A DNA stretch of 64,000 bases from PCRC01 sp017848435. GTDB lineage: Bacteria; Pseudomonadota; Gammaproteobacteria; Burkholderiales; Burkholderiaceae_C. The stretch lies in contig OZ260072.1 of the NCBI GenBank assembly GCA_965284315.1, forward strand, positions 186,001-250,000, given 5' to 3'. Positions within the stretch are counted from its first letter, which is position 1. Each line of letters begins with the position of its first letter. Positions 16,581-25,218 of this stretch are shown here, one piece after another. A program made the translations under genes and the position numbers. Under the pieces are notes generated by a model, which saw only the letters and a program-made list of their open reading frames with translations, ran no database searches and was not told the DNA's origin.

Positions 16581-16582
16581 GC

Positions 16583-17092
16583 TCAGTAGCTGCCCATGTA
16601 GTCCTTCTTGCCCACTTCCAGCCCGTTGTGCCGCAGGATGGCGTAAGCGGTGGTGATGTGGAAGAAGAACTGCGGCAGACCATAGCCCAGCAGATAGGTC
16701 TGGCCGGCAAAGGTGCGCTCGCGCGCGGTGCCGGGCTGGATCACCACCTGCCGCGCCTCGCTGCCGTCGATTTGCTCGGGTGTGAAGCTGGCCAGCAGCG
16801 CCAACACCTTGGCAATGCGGGCCTGGCATTCGGCAAACGTCTGGTCGGTGCCCTCAAACACCGGCACGTCCTGCCCGGCCAGGCGCGACGCAATGCCCTT
16901 GGCAAAGTCGCAGGCGATCTCCACCTGGCGGTTCAGCGGCAGCATGTCCGGGAACAGGCGCGCCTGCAGCAGCACCGTGGGCTCGATCTTGCGGGCGGTG
17001 GCATGCGCTTCGGCCTTGGTCAGCAGGTTGGTCAGGCTGCCCAGCATCTGCTGGAGCACGGGAACGGAAGCGGCGTACATCGAAATAGGCAT
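16583..17092 (-). CDS. DUF1993 family protein
   Basis: 169 residues beginning MPISMYAASVPVLQQMLGSL, the family's typical start; a TTG seven codons earlier is less likely. All-helical, DinB-like four-helix-bundle pattern with the conserved PDMLPLNRQVEIACDFAKG and a late HITTAYAILRHNGLEVGKKDYMG. Such proteins may bind a metal through His residues but the function is unknown. Upstream partner of dusC in the same operon. Confidence 0.85.
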   Translation of the reverse strand: MPISMYAASVPVLQQMLGSLTNLLTKAEAHATARKIEPTVLLQARLFPDMLPLNRQVEIACDFAKGIASRLAGQDVPVFEGTDQTFAECQARIAKVLALLASFTPEQIDGSEARQVVIQPGTARERTFAGQTYLLGYGLPQFFFHITTAYAILRHNGLEVGKKDYMGSY

Positions 17093-17200
17093 GGAGAAGG
17101 TCCAATACAACAAAGACGGGGAACGGGCACACAGTGCGCCCGAATATCAGGACCTGAGTCTAGGGCCTGTGCGGCACCCGCGTGCCGGCCTGAAAGCAGC

Positions 17201-18109
17201 TCAGCGCTTGAAGAACAGCTTTTTCACGCCCAGCACGAGCCCCATCGCCAGCACACCGGCCACCACCCCCACAAGGCCGTCCAGCACCACCGGCAACAGC
17301 ACGGCCAGCACCGGGGCCACACCCTGGGTCAGGCCTTCGATGGCATGGTGCAGCGGGCCGATGCCATGGGTGAGGATGCCGCCCCCCACCAGGAACATGG
17401 CTGCGGTGCCCGCGACCGACAGGCCTTTCATCAGCCAGGGCGCAGCGGTCAGGATGCCCCGGCCCAGCGCCTGGCGCAAAGCCCCGGCCTGCTGGCTGAG
17501 GTAGAGGCCAGCGTCGTCCAGCTTCACAATGCCGGCGACCAGGCCGTAGACGCCAATGGTCATCACGATCGCGATGCCACTGAGCACCAGCACCTGCGTC
17601 AGAAAGGGGCTGGCGGCCACGGTGCCCAGGGTGATGGCGATGATCTCGGCCGACAGGATGAAGTCGGTGCGCACCGCGCCCTTGACTTTGTCTTTTTCCA
17701 GCGCCACCAGGTCCACCTCGGGGTTGGCCACGGCGGTCACCAGCGCCTCGTGTTGGGCCTGCTGCTCGGCCTGGCTGTGCATGAACTTGTGGGCGAGCTT
17801 TTCGACCCCCTCGTAGCACAGGAAAACGCCCCCCACCATCAGCAGTGGCGTCACCGCCCAGGGCGCCCAGGCGCTGATGGCCAGCGCGGTGGGCACCAGG
17901 ATGGCCTTGTTCAGCATCGAGCCCTTCGCCACCGCCCAGACCACCGGCAACTCGCGGTCGGCCCGCACGCCAGCCACCTGCTGGGCGTTGAGCGCGAGGT
18001 CGTCGCCCAGCACACCGGCGGTCTTTTTGGTGGCCACCTTGGTCAGGACAGCGACGTCGTCCAGGATGGTGGCAATGTCGTCAAGCAGGGCAAGCAAACT
18101 GGTGGCCAT
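17201..18109 (-). CDS. DUF808 (YedI-like) inner membrane protein
   Basis: 302 residues. N-terminal MATSLLALLDDIATILDDVA is the DUF808 signature. About six hydrophobic segments follow (near 70-95, 150-175, 180-205, 225-250 and 265-295), with a charged cytosolic loop between the second and third. Function unknown in all homologues, including E. coli YedI. Monocistronic by spacing. Confidence 0.88.
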   Translation of the reverse strand: MATSLLALLDDIATILDDVAVLTKVATKKTAGVLGDDLALNAQQVAGVRADRELPVVWAVAKGSMLNKAILVPTALAISAWAPWAVTPLLMVGGVFLCYEGVEKLAHKFMHSQAEQQAQHEALVTAVANPEVDLVALEKDKVKGAVRTDFILSAEIIAITLGTVAASPFLTQVLVLSGIAIVMTIGVYGLVAGIVKLDDAGLYLSQQAGALRQALGRGILTAAPWLMKGLSVAGTAAMFLVGGGILTHGIGPLHHAIEGLTQGVAPVLAVLLPVVLDGLVGVVAGVLAMGLVLGVKKLFFKR

Positions 18110-18146
18110 GGGGTGTCCTGGTGGGGGGATGGGTGAGGCGGCAGGC

Positions 18147-18674
18147 TCAGCCGAGCGCGCGCTTCAGTCGGAGCTGGTCGATGCGGCCACCGGGCACGGC
18201 CACGGTGCGGGCGCTGGCCATGTCGCGGCGGAAGCCCGCCAGCTCCATGAACCGCAGCGCGCGGTCACTGGCCAGTGGCAACCAGCTGGTGACCTGGGTG
18301 CAGCCTTCTTCCACCAGGCCGTCGCGGGCAGCGTCCCACAGGGCCACGCCCACGCCCTGGTCCCAATGGGCCGGCAGCACATAGATGGACCAGATTTCAC
18401 CGACCGTGGGCTTGGTGCCTTTGTCGCGCGAGCGGTCAAAACCGACGAAGCCCACCACCTTGCCCTCCAGCGTGGCCACGTGAACCTGCGGCTCGCCGTA
18501 GTTGACGGCGTCGCGCCAGTGGGCCACGCGGTCGGCATTGCCGAGGGCGGCGAGTGAGGCTTCGGGCACGCGGCCCTCGTAGGCCGCGCGGGCGGCGCTG
18601 GCGTGGATGGCGGCAAGGGTCTCCGCGTCGCTCAAGGTGGCAACGCGGACTTCGCAGACGGGCATACTGGACAT
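18147..18674 (-). CDS. GNAT family N-acetyltransferase
   Basis: 175 residues. The acetyl-CoA loop of the GNAT fold is DQGVGVALWDAARD (Q-x-x-G-x-A), preceded by the beta-4 strand IWSIYVLPAHW and followed by FMELAGFRRD. Two in-frame ATGs (18674 and 18665) are possible starts; neither has a strong Shine-Dalgarno sequence. Substrate unknown. Divergent from the ferredoxin gene. Confidence 0.82.
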   Translation of the reverse strand: MSSMPVCEVRVATLSDAETLAAIHASAARAAYEGRVPEASLAALGNADRVAHWRDAVNYGEPQVHVATLEGKVVGFVGFDRSRDKGTKPTVGEIWSIYVLPAHWDQGVGVALWDAARDGLVEEGCTQVTSWLPLASDRALRFMELAGFRRDMASARTVAVPGGRIDQLRLKRALG

Positions 18675-18728
18675 GGTAAAAAAATCGATCCGGGCTAAAT
18701 CATCAATGGGCCAGAATTGTCGCTGCAA

Positions 18729-19037
18729 ATGACAATCCACCAGTTGTGCATCGAACCCGCCGGCTGGCCACTGCCTGCCGACGCGGCGCAAACCCTGCTG
18801 CACTCGGCGGAACAGGCCGGCGTCACGCTGCCCAGCTCGTGCCGCAACGGCACCTGCCGCACCTGCCTCTGCCAGCTCACACACGGGCAGGTCCACTACC
18901 GCATCGCGTGGCCCGGCCTGAGCGCCGAGGAAAAAGCCGAAGGCTGGGTGCTGCCCTGCGTGGCCTACCCACTGTCCGATGTGACCCTGCAGCAAGCCCA
19001 GGCCAGGCGCGCCCGGCCATGGTCTGTGTCACAGTAA
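18729..19037 (+). CDS. [2Fe-2S] ferredoxin, plant type
   Basis: 102 residues. The cluster ligands follow C-x4-C-x2-C...C: C38, C43, C46 in SSCRNGTCRTCLC and C77 in LPCVAYP. Such small ferredoxins pass electrons to oxygenases or reductases, but no partner gene lies beside it. TAA overlaps the ATG of the following peptidase gene (TAATG, 19035-19039), suggesting coupling. Confidence 0.88.
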   Translation: MTIHQLCIEPAGWPLPADAAQTLLHSAEQAGVTLPSSCRNGTCRTCLCQLTHGQVHYRIAWPGLSAEEKAEGWVLPCVAYPLSDVTLQQAQARRARPWSVSQ

Positions 19038-20080
19038 TGGGCATGCACCCGCCCCCACACGCCACACCCCCCTGCTTCGCCGAGATGGACGAGCTGCAGG
19101 CCTTGCTGGAGAGCGGCCACGCGCATTTCCAGAGCCGGGTGGTCTGCCACAGCACACACAAGGGCCAGCGCTTCCCGGTCATCACCGCACAGTTGGGTTC
19201 CGACGACCCGCAGGCCCCGGCGATTGGTTTTTTTGGCGGCATCCACGGGCTGGAGCGCATTGGCACGCAGGTGGTGCTGCACTACATGCGTGCGCTGCTG
19301 GCGCGGCTGCAGTGGGACGAGTCGCTGCACCAGCAGCTGCAGTCGGTGCGGCTGGTGTTCATGCCCATCGTCAACCCGGTGGGCATGTGGGCCGGCACCC
19401 GCGCCAACGGCCAGGGCGTGGACCTGATGCGCAACGCGCCCCAGCAGGCCGATGCACGCGTGCCCTTCCTCGCCGGTGGCCAGCGCGTCGGCCCCTGGCT
19501 CCCTTGGTACTGTGGTCGCCCCGGCGCACCGATGGAAGCCGAAAGCGCGGCGCTGGTGCAGGTGGTGGCCGAGGAGCTCGCCAGCCGGCCCTTTAGCCTG
19601 GCGCTGGACTGCCATTCCGGCTACGGCTTTGGCGACAGCATCTGGTTCCCCTACGCCCGCACCCGCCAGATGATGGCGCACCTGCCGGAGATGTACGCAC
19701 TGAAGATGATGCTGGCGCAGTCGCACCCGCACCACGGCTACAGCTTCGAGCCGCAGAGCCGGCAGTATTTGTCGCATGGCGACCTGTGGGACCACGCCTA
19801 TGACCAGGTCCCTGGCGGCAACATCTTTTTGCCGATGACGCTGGAGCTGGGCTCCTGGCTGTGGATCCGCAAGAACCCCTGGCAGTTGTTTTCTCGCCAG
19901 GGCATCTTCAACCCGGTCAAGACCCACCGCACCCGCCGCGTGCTGCGCCGCCACGCCAGCCTGCTCGACTTCCTCACCCGCGCCGCCTTTGGCGCACCCC
20001 GCTGGCTGCCCCGGGCTGACCGGCGCGAACGCCTGTTGGCCTACGCCGCCGACCACTGGAACCCGCATGTGCCGGGTTGA
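19037..20080 (+). CDS. M14-family zinc carboxypeptidase-like protein
   Basis: 347 residues. Zinc ligands appear as H70 and E73 in GGIHGLE and H193 in ALDCHSG. Substrate-binding NP (113-114) and RN (132-133) and a late MTLELGSW Glu complete the M14 pattern. No signal peptide, so it should act in the cytosol, perhaps on small peptides or N-acyl amino acids. A second in-frame ATG lies at 19043. The start codon overlaps the ferredoxin stop codon, and the alpha/beta hydrolase gene follows nine bases later. Confidence 0.82.
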   Translation: MGMHPPPHATPPCFAEMDELQALLESGHAHFQSRVVCHSTHKGQRFPVITAQLGSDDPQAPAIGFFGGIHGLERIGTQVVLHYMRALLARLQWDESLHQQLQSVRLVFMPIVNPVGMWAGTRANGQGVDLMRNAPQQADARVPFLAGGQRVGPWLPWYCGRPGAPMEAESAALVQVVAEELASRPFSLALDCHSGYGFGDSIWFPYARTRQMMAHLPEMYALKMMLAQSHPHHGYSFEPQSRQYLSHGDLWDHAYDQVPGGNIFLPMTLELGSWLWIRKNPWQLFSRQGIFNPVKTHRTRRVLRRHASLLDFLTRAAFGAPRWLPRADRRERLLAYAADHWNPHVPG

Positions 20081-20089
20081 CACGCGGCC

Positions 20090-20845
20090 ATGACGCGCTG
20101 GGTGCTGCTGCGCGGCCTGACGCGCGAGTCCCGGCATTGGGGCGACTTCCCGGCCCAGCTGGCAGCCGCCACCGGCTGGCCCTGCACCGGGCTGGATTTG
20201 CCCGGCAACGGCGACCAGGCCCACACCCCCTCGCCCACCGGGGTCGCCGGCATGGTGGCCTTTACACGGCAGGCACTGCAGGCCCAAGGCATGCAGCCGC
20301 CCTACAGCGTGCTGGCCATGTCGCTCGGCGGCATGGTCGCCACCCACTGGGCACAGCAGCACCCGGCAGAGTTGGCACGGCTGGTGCTGGTGAACACCAG
20401 CATGCGGCCGCACAACCGGCTGGTCCAGCGGCTGCGGCCGCAGCGCTGGCCCGCGCTGGCGGCCATCGCCCGGCATTGGGGACAGCCGGAGGCGGTGGAA
20501 ACACGCGTGCATGGGCTGACCTGCAACCGCACCGACACGCTGGTGCAAGACGTGGCCAACTGGCGCTCGATCCGGCAAAGTGCCCCGGTGCGGTCCGCCA
20601 ACGCCTGGCGGCAGCTGCTGGCGGCGGCGCGCTTCTCGGCACAGCCCGAGGCACCTGCCTGCCCGGTGCTGCTGTTGTCGTCAGCGCAAGACCGGCTGGT
20701 GAACCCGGTGTGCTCGGCCACGGTGGCCACGGCCTGGCAGGCCACACACCGGCAACACCCCTGGGCCGGGCACGACCTGCCACACGACGATGCGCCCTGG
20801 GTCTGCGACACGGTGGCCGCCTGGTTGCCGTCGGCTGTGCGCTGA
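20090..20845 (+). CDS. Alpha/beta fold hydrolase
   Basis: 251 residues. The nucleophile elbow is AMSLGGM (S78), the acid probably D in SSAQDRLVNP and the base H in WAGHDLP. WVLLRGLTRESRHWGDF near the start forms the oxyanion region. Esterase or thioesterase-like; substrate unknown. Probably third gene of the ferredoxin-peptidase unit. Convergent with the methyltransferase gene, with no spacer. Confidence 0.85.
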   Translation: MTRWVLLRGLTRESRHWGDFPAQLAAATGWPCTGLDLPGNGDQAHTPSPTGVAGMVAFTRQALQAQGMQPPYSVLAMSLGGMVATHWAQQHPAELARLVLVNTSMRPHNRLVQRLRPQRWPALAAIARHWGQPEAVETRVHGLTCNRTDTLVQDVANWRSIRQSAPVRSANAWRQLLAAARFSAQPEAPACPVLLLSSAQDRLVNPVCSATVATAWQATHRQHPWAGHDLPHDDAPWVCDTVAAWLPSAVR

Positions 20846-21385
20846 TCAGGCGGCCTGGAGCGTCCAGACCCCGGCCGGCGGCGCGTTGCGCCAGACCGAG
20901 CCGACAAAGTGCCACTTCAAACCAGCCGGTGGCCGGAACGGTGCGCGTGGCTGGTAGGTGAACTGCACCAGCTTGCGCGCCGGGTCGGCCAGCAGAAAAC
21001 CGCCAATGCTGGCACGGGTGTCGCGGGCCACATCGGACGGCAGCGAACGAAACGGCAGGCTGGACACCAGTGTGGTGCGAGGGGGCGCGTCGGTCAGGCT
21101 GACCAGCACGCTTTCAGCGGTGTCTTGCCGCACGTCCAATGCCGGGAACTGCTGCCGCAGGTGGTGCGCCAGCCTGGCCTGCATTTCCACCACCACCATT
21201 GGTGTGTGGGGACAGGCATCCACCAGCGCCTGCGTCACCGGGCCGGTGCCGGCACCCAGTTCCACCACCAGCTCGGCCCCGAGCGCCTGCCGGGCCATGG
21301 TGTCGGCCAGGTAGCGGGAAGAGGGAATGAGGGTGCCGGTGGACGCCGGGCGCTGGAGCAGGGACAGGATCAGCAGGGAGGACAT
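20846..21385 (-). CDS. Class I SAM-dependent methyltransferase (PmtA-like)
   Basis: 179 residues. The SAM-binding motif I is VVELGAGTGPVTQAL (about 41-55) with an acidic end of strand 2 (VVVEMQ). The N-terminus with SLLQRPASTGTLIPSSRYLA is like bacterial phospholipid N-methyltransferases and rRNA-dimethylase relatives. Phosphatidylethanolamine methylation is possible but unproved. ATG 21385 follows GGCCTGCCA and has no strong ribosome-binding site. Confidence 0.75.
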   Translation of the reverse strand: MSSLLILSLLQRPASTGTLIPSSRYLADTMARQALGAELVVELGAGTGPVTQALVDACPHTPMVVVEMQARLAHHLRQQFPALDVRQDTAESVLVSLTDAPPRTTLVSSLPFRSLPSDVARDTRASIGGFLLADPARKLVQFTYQPRAPFRPPAGLKWHFVGSVWRNAPPAGVWTLQAA

Positions 21386-21515
21386 TGGCAGGCCGTTGGA
21401 ACGGCACGGGTTGTTGGGCACAGTGTAGTTTGCAAGTTGGATGCCAACCGTGACGATCCGGTGAATGGCCCATGCAAGCTGTGAAGAATGGTTACGGCCC
21501 CAACACCCAGGCGGC

Positions 21516-22928
21516 TCAGCCCTGCTGCTGGACCAGGCGGCCCAATGTGGCCATGGCCGCCTCCAGTTCGGGGCGCCAAGGGTGGCCGTAGTTGAGCCGC
21601 ACGCAGTGGCGGAAATCGCGGTGGGCCGAAAAAATCGGTCCTGGCGCCAGGCTGATGCCTTGTGCCAGCGCCTCGCGGTGCAGACGCAGCGTGTCAAAAC
21701 CCGCCGCGAATTCAACCCACAGGAAGTAGCCCCCAGCGGGCCGCGACACCTTCACACCCGCCGGGAAATGCCGCGCGATGGCCAGCAGCAGGCTGTCCTG
21801 CTGCGCCTCCAGCGCGTGGCGCAGGCGCCGCAGGTGCCGGTCGTAGCCGCCGTGCTGAAGGTAGTCGGCCAGCGCCATCTGCGCTGGCACGCTGGCCGAC
21901 AGCGTGGTCATCAGCTTGAGCCGCTCGATGCGCTGGCCAAAGCGGCCGGGCGAGACCCAGCCGATCCGGTAACCCGGTGCCAGCGTTTTGCTGAACGAGC
22001 TGCAGTGCATCACCAGTCCCTGGGTGTCGAAGGCTTTGGCCGGCAACGGGGCGCGCTGGCCAAAATACAGCTCGCCATAGACGTCGTCCTCGATCAGCGG
22101 CACCCCGTGCTGCGCCAGCAAGGCCACCAGTGCCCGTTTGCGCGCTTCGTCCATGCTGGCGCCCATCGGGTTCTGAAAGCTGGTCATGAACCAGCAGGCC
22201 TTGATCGGGTGGCGCTTCAGCGCCTGCGCCAGCGCCGCCAGGTCGATGCCTTCTTTCGGGTCCACCGGGATTTCCAGCGCCTTCATCTGCAACCGCTCCA
22301 GGGCCTGGAGGCCGGCATAAAAACCGGGCGATTCAACTGCGATCAGGTCGCCCGGCTGCGCCACCGCGCTCAGGCACAGGTTCAGCGCCTCCAGTGCCCC
22401 GTGGGTCACCACCAGGTCGTCGGGCGACTGCGCCATGCCCAGCCGGAGGTAGCGCAGCGCAATCTGCTGCCGCAACGCCGGGTGGCCCTGCGTCAGGCCG
22501 GCCACCGTGTCCTGTGGCCGGGTCTGCCGTGCCCCTGCCGCCAACGAACGCGCCAGCCGGGGCAGCGGAAACAGGTCGGGCGACGGGAAGGCCGAACCGA
22601 ACGGCACGATGTCGTCCTGCTGCGCAGCGCCCAGAACGGCAAACACCAGTTCACTGATGTCCACCTGCGCCGGCACCCGGCGTGGCTGGGTTTGCACCGG
22701 CTCGGCCAGCCGGTGCCGGCCCAGCCCAGCCACGTAGTAGCCCGAGCGCTCCCGCGCCCGCACCAGGCCTTTTTCCTCCAGGCGGTAGTAGGCTGCGAAC
22801 GCGGTGGAGGGGCTGACACCGTGTTGGCGCGTCAGGGTGCGGATCGACGGCAAGCGGCTGCCCGCGGCCAGGTGCCCGTTGCGGATGTCGGTGGCCAGCA
22901 TCTCGGACAGTTCTTCGTAGCGTTTCAT
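21516..22928 (-). CDS. MocR-type regulator: GntR HTH fused to aminotransferase-like domain
   Basis: 470 residues. A winged helix of the GntR class occupies about 1-75 (GHLAAGSRLPSIRTLTRQHGVSPSTAFAAY, spanning two exons of motif text only). A fold-type I PLP domain fills the rest, with the PLP Lys in SSFSKTLAPGYRIGW and N/D ligands QNPMG and EDDVYGELYF. MocR proteins sense PLP-linked amines or amino acids and bind direct repeats. Divergent from the cytochrome genes, with matching repeats between them (22951-23014), so it probably controls itself and perhaps those genes. Confidence 0.9.
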   Translation of the reverse strand: MKRYEELSEMLATDIRNGHLAAGSRLPSIRTLTRQHGVSPSTAFAAYYRLEEKGLVRARERSGYYVAGLGRHRLAEPVQTQPRRVPAQVDISELVFAVLGAAQQDDIVPFGSAFPSPDLFPLPRLARSLAAGARQTRPQDTVAGLTQGHPALRQQIALRYLRLGMAQSPDDLVVTHGALEALNLCLSAVAQPGDLIAVESPGFYAGLQALERLQMKALEIPVDPKEGIDLAALAQALKRHPIKACWFMTSFQNPMGASMDEARKRALVALLAQHGVPLIEDDVYGELYFGQRAPLPAKAFDTQGLVMHCSSFSKTLAPGYRIGWVSPGRFGQRIERLKLMTTLSASVPAQMALADYLQHGGYDRHLRRLRHALEAQQDSLLLAIARHFPAGVKVSRPAGGYFLWVEFAAGFDTLRLHREALAQGISLAPGPIFSAHRDFRHCVRLNYGHPWRPELEAAMATLGRLVQQQG

Positions 22929-22950
22929 GGGGCAAGCTTAAGTTGGCCGA

Positions 22951-23014
22951 TTCATCTGATCTTTGAAATAGTATGGTTTATTCATCTGATATGGTTTTAT
23001 TGAAACCGTCTGAT
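22951..23014. promoter_or_regulatory. Putative MocR operator: repeated TTCATCTGAT boxes
   Basis: TTCATCTGAT occurs at 22951-22960 and again at 22981-22990, spaced exactly 30 bp, and a related CCGTCTGAT ends at 23014. A second element, TATGGTTTATT/TATGGTTTTATT, also repeats (22972 and 22990). The block is AT-rich and fills the 123-bp gap between the MocR gene and the divergent cytochrome operon. Direct repeats on helical phasing are what MocR dimers bind in other systems; binding here is inferred. Confidence 0.55.
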
Positions 23015-23051
23015 CCTTACATTGCCGCCCCGGCGCCGGCATCATCCCCCT

Positions 23052-23804
23052 GTGAACACTTCTACCCTCCCCTTGCAGCACTGGCTGCTGGCCACCGTGC
23101 TGGGCTTGGCTTGCGCCAGTTCGGCCCAGGCCGTGCCGCCCGCCTTTGAAGACAGCATGGCCCAGCGCACGCTGGCCTGCACCGCCTGCCATGGTCAGCA
23201 AGGCCGTGCGGCCAGCGACGGCTACTACCCGCGCATTGCCGGCAAGCCGGCCGGCTACCTCTACAACCAGCTGCTGCACTTCCGCCATGGCCAGCGCCAG
23301 TACGGGCTGATGACCCGCCTGATCGACCCGCTGAGCGAGCCTTATCTGAAAGAGATCGCCGAATATTTCGCCGCACTCGACCTGCCCTACCCGCCCCCGC
23401 AGCCCAGCACCGCCAGCCCGGCGGTACTGCAGCGCGGTGAACAGCTCGCGCTGCGCGGCGACACGGCGCAGCGCCTGCCCGCCTGCATGGCTTGCCATGG
23501 CGCCCGCCTCACCGGGGTGGCGCCCGACGTGCCCGGCCTGCTGGGCCTGCCACGCGACTATGTGAACGCACAAATCGGCGCCTGGCGCACCGGCCAGCGC
23601 ACAACCCGTGCGCCCGACTGCATGCACACGGTGGCCAACCGCCTGTCGCCCGACGACGTGAACGCGGTCGCCAGCTGGCTGGCGGCCCAACCACTGCCCG
23701 CCAACACCCGCCCGGCCACCGCCGTGCCTGCGCCCAGCACCAACGCCTTGCGCTGCGGCAGCGCACCCGCCCTGCCCGGCCCGCTGGCCAAGGGGGCGCC
23801 ATGA
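23052..23804 (+). CDS. Di-haem cytochrome c
   Basis: 250 residues from a GTG start (23052). Signal peptide 1-27 (SSAQA). Two c-type haem sites, CTACH (43-47) and CMACH (145-149), each in a cytochrome c553-like fold; axial Met candidates are QYGLMTRL and CMHTV. Periplasmic electron carrier. Its stop overlaps the ATG of the next cytochrome gene by four bases. Regulated possibly by the divergent MocR protein. No dehydrogenase or oxidase subunit is adjacent. Confidence 0.85.
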   Translation: MNTSTLPLQHWLLATVLGLACASSAQAVPPAFEDSMAQRTLACTACHGQQGRAASDGYYPRIAGKPAGYLYNQLLHFRHGQRQYGLMTRLIDPLSEPYLKEIAEYFAALDLPYPPPQPSTASPAVLQRGEQLALRGDTAQRLPACMACHGARLTGVAPDVPGLLGLPRDYVNAQIGAWRTGQRTTRAPDCMHTVANRLSPDDVNAVASWLAAQPLPANTRPATAVPAPSTNALRCGSAPALPGPLAKGAP

Positions 23805-25096
23805 AACGCCTGCTTGTGGGTGTGCTGGTGGTTACCGGCCTGTGCCTGGCACTGGGCGCTGCCGTCTGGGCGCTGAATCTGCGCGACGAAGCGCCGCTGC
23901 CTGACACCACCGAGGTCAATCCCAGCACCGACCCCACCGTCATTGCGCGTGGCGCGTACCTCGCACGCGCCGGCAACTGCATGGCCTGCCACACGGTGCG
24001 TGGCGGTGCCGAGTACGCCGGTGGCCGCGCGATTGACACGCCGTTTGGCACCGTCTACAGCCCCAACCTCACGCCCGACGCCAGCACCGGCATTGGCCGC
24101 TGGTCCAGCGCCGCGTTCTGGCGTGCCATGCACAACGGCCGCAGCCGAGACGGCCGGCTGCTGTACCCGGCCTTCCCCTACACCAGCTACACGCTGGTGA
24201 CCCGTGAGGACTCGGACGCGCTGTACGCCTACCTGCAAAGCCGCCCGGTGGTGCCGCAGCCCAACCGCGCACACGCGCTGCGCTTCCCCTACAACACCCA
24301 GGCCGCACTGGCGGTTTGGCGCGCGCTGTACTTCACACCTGCCCGCTTCACACCCGACGCCACCCAGACCGCCAGCTGGAACCGCGGCGCCTACCTGACG
24401 CAGGGCCTGGCCCACTGCAGCGCCTGCCACAGCCCACGCGACGGCTGGGGCGGCACGGACACCGCGCGCGAATTCGCCGGGGGGCTGATGCCGGTGCAGA
24501 ACTGGTACGCCCCGGCGCTCACGTTGCCGCACGAAGCCGGTGTGGCCCACTGGTCGCCACAGCACATCGTGCAGCTGCTCAAGACCGGCAGCGCGCCGGG
24601 CGCCTCGGTCGCCGGGCCAATGGCCGAGGTGGTGCTGCACAGCACCCAGCACCTGAACGACGCCGACCTCGGCGCCATGGCAGCCTACCTGCAGCGCCTG
24701 CCCGGCGCCGTGCCGGTGGCACCCGCCAAACCTGTGGCGGTGGCCGTGGCCGCGTCACCGCTGGCCCCACTGGGCGCCAAGGTCTACGAACAGCACTGCG
24801 TGGCCTGCCATGGCGATGCCGGCCAGGGCGTGCCCAACGCCTACCCGGCGCTGGCCGGCAACCGCGCGGTGACCATGGCCAACACCGCCAACCTGGTGCA
24901 GGTGGTGCTGAAAGGCGGCTACGCCCCGGCCACCGAAGGCCACCCGCGCCCCTACGGCATGCCACCCTACATGCTGGTGCTGACCGACCGCGAAGTGGCC
25001 GCCGTGCTGACGCACCTGCGCAGCGCCTGGGGCAACCAGGCCGAAGCGGTGTCGGAACTGGACGTGAACCGCCTGCGCACCTCGGCATCACCGTGA
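23801..25096 (+). CDS. Tri-haem membrane-anchored cytochrome c
   Basis: 431 residues. An N-terminal membrane anchor (4-26) is followed by three CxxCH sites: CMACH (60-64), CSACH (about 206-210) and CVACH (about 333-337). This three-domain layout is that of the cytochrome subunit of membrane alcohol, gluconate or aldehyde dehydrogenases, which feed electrons to quinone or oxidase. The flavoprotein or quinoprotein partner is not in the window. Coupled to the di-haem cytochrome gene. A dispersed repeat follows the stop codon. Confidence 0.88.
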   Translation: MKRLLVGVLVVTGLCLALGAAVWALNLRDEAPLPDTTEVNPSTDPTVIARGAYLARAGNCMACHTVRGGAEYAGGRAIDTPFGTVYSPNLTPDASTGIGRWSSAAFWRAMHNGRSRDGRLLYPAFPYTSYTLVTREDSDALYAYLQSRPVVPQPNRAHALRFPYNTQAALAVWRALYFTPARFTPDATQTASWNRGAYLTQGLAHCSACHSPRDGWGGTDTAREFAGGLMPVQNWYAPALTLPHEAGVAHWSPQHIVQLLKTGSAPGASVAGPMAEVVLHSTQHLNDADLGAMAAYLQRLPGAVPVAPAKPVAVAVAASPLAPLGAKVYEQHCVACHGDAGQGVPNAYPALAGNRAVTMANTANLVQVVLKGGYAPATEGHPRPYGMPPYMLVLTDREVAAVLTHLRSAWGNQAEAVSELDVNRLRTSASP

Positions 25097-25112
25097 CGGG
25101 TACGATCCGAGC

Positions 25113-25180
25113 TTGCTATTGAATCAATAGCTGAACCGCAAGTTTTCACTATGGCCCAAGGCCAATTTGGTTTAAGAATC
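25113..25180 (+). repeat. Dispersed ~70-bp repeat, copy 4 (well preserved)
   Basis: TTGCTATTGAATCAATAGCT (palindromic core CTATTGAATCAATAG), then GTTTTCACTATGGCCCAAGG and CCAATTTGGTTTAAGAATC. It starts 16 bases after the cytochrome stop codon and could act as a 3' end hairpin. It matches the copy at 34783 in all three blocks. Confidence 0.8.
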
Positions 25181-25218
25181 AGCCCCAAAGACCTGAAATG
25201 GCCCCGCCAAGGGCCATG

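Noticed and set aside
16504..16710. Short frame spanning the dusC-DUF1993 junction
   Set aside because: It is a shadow of the two overlapping-end genes, without a start signal.
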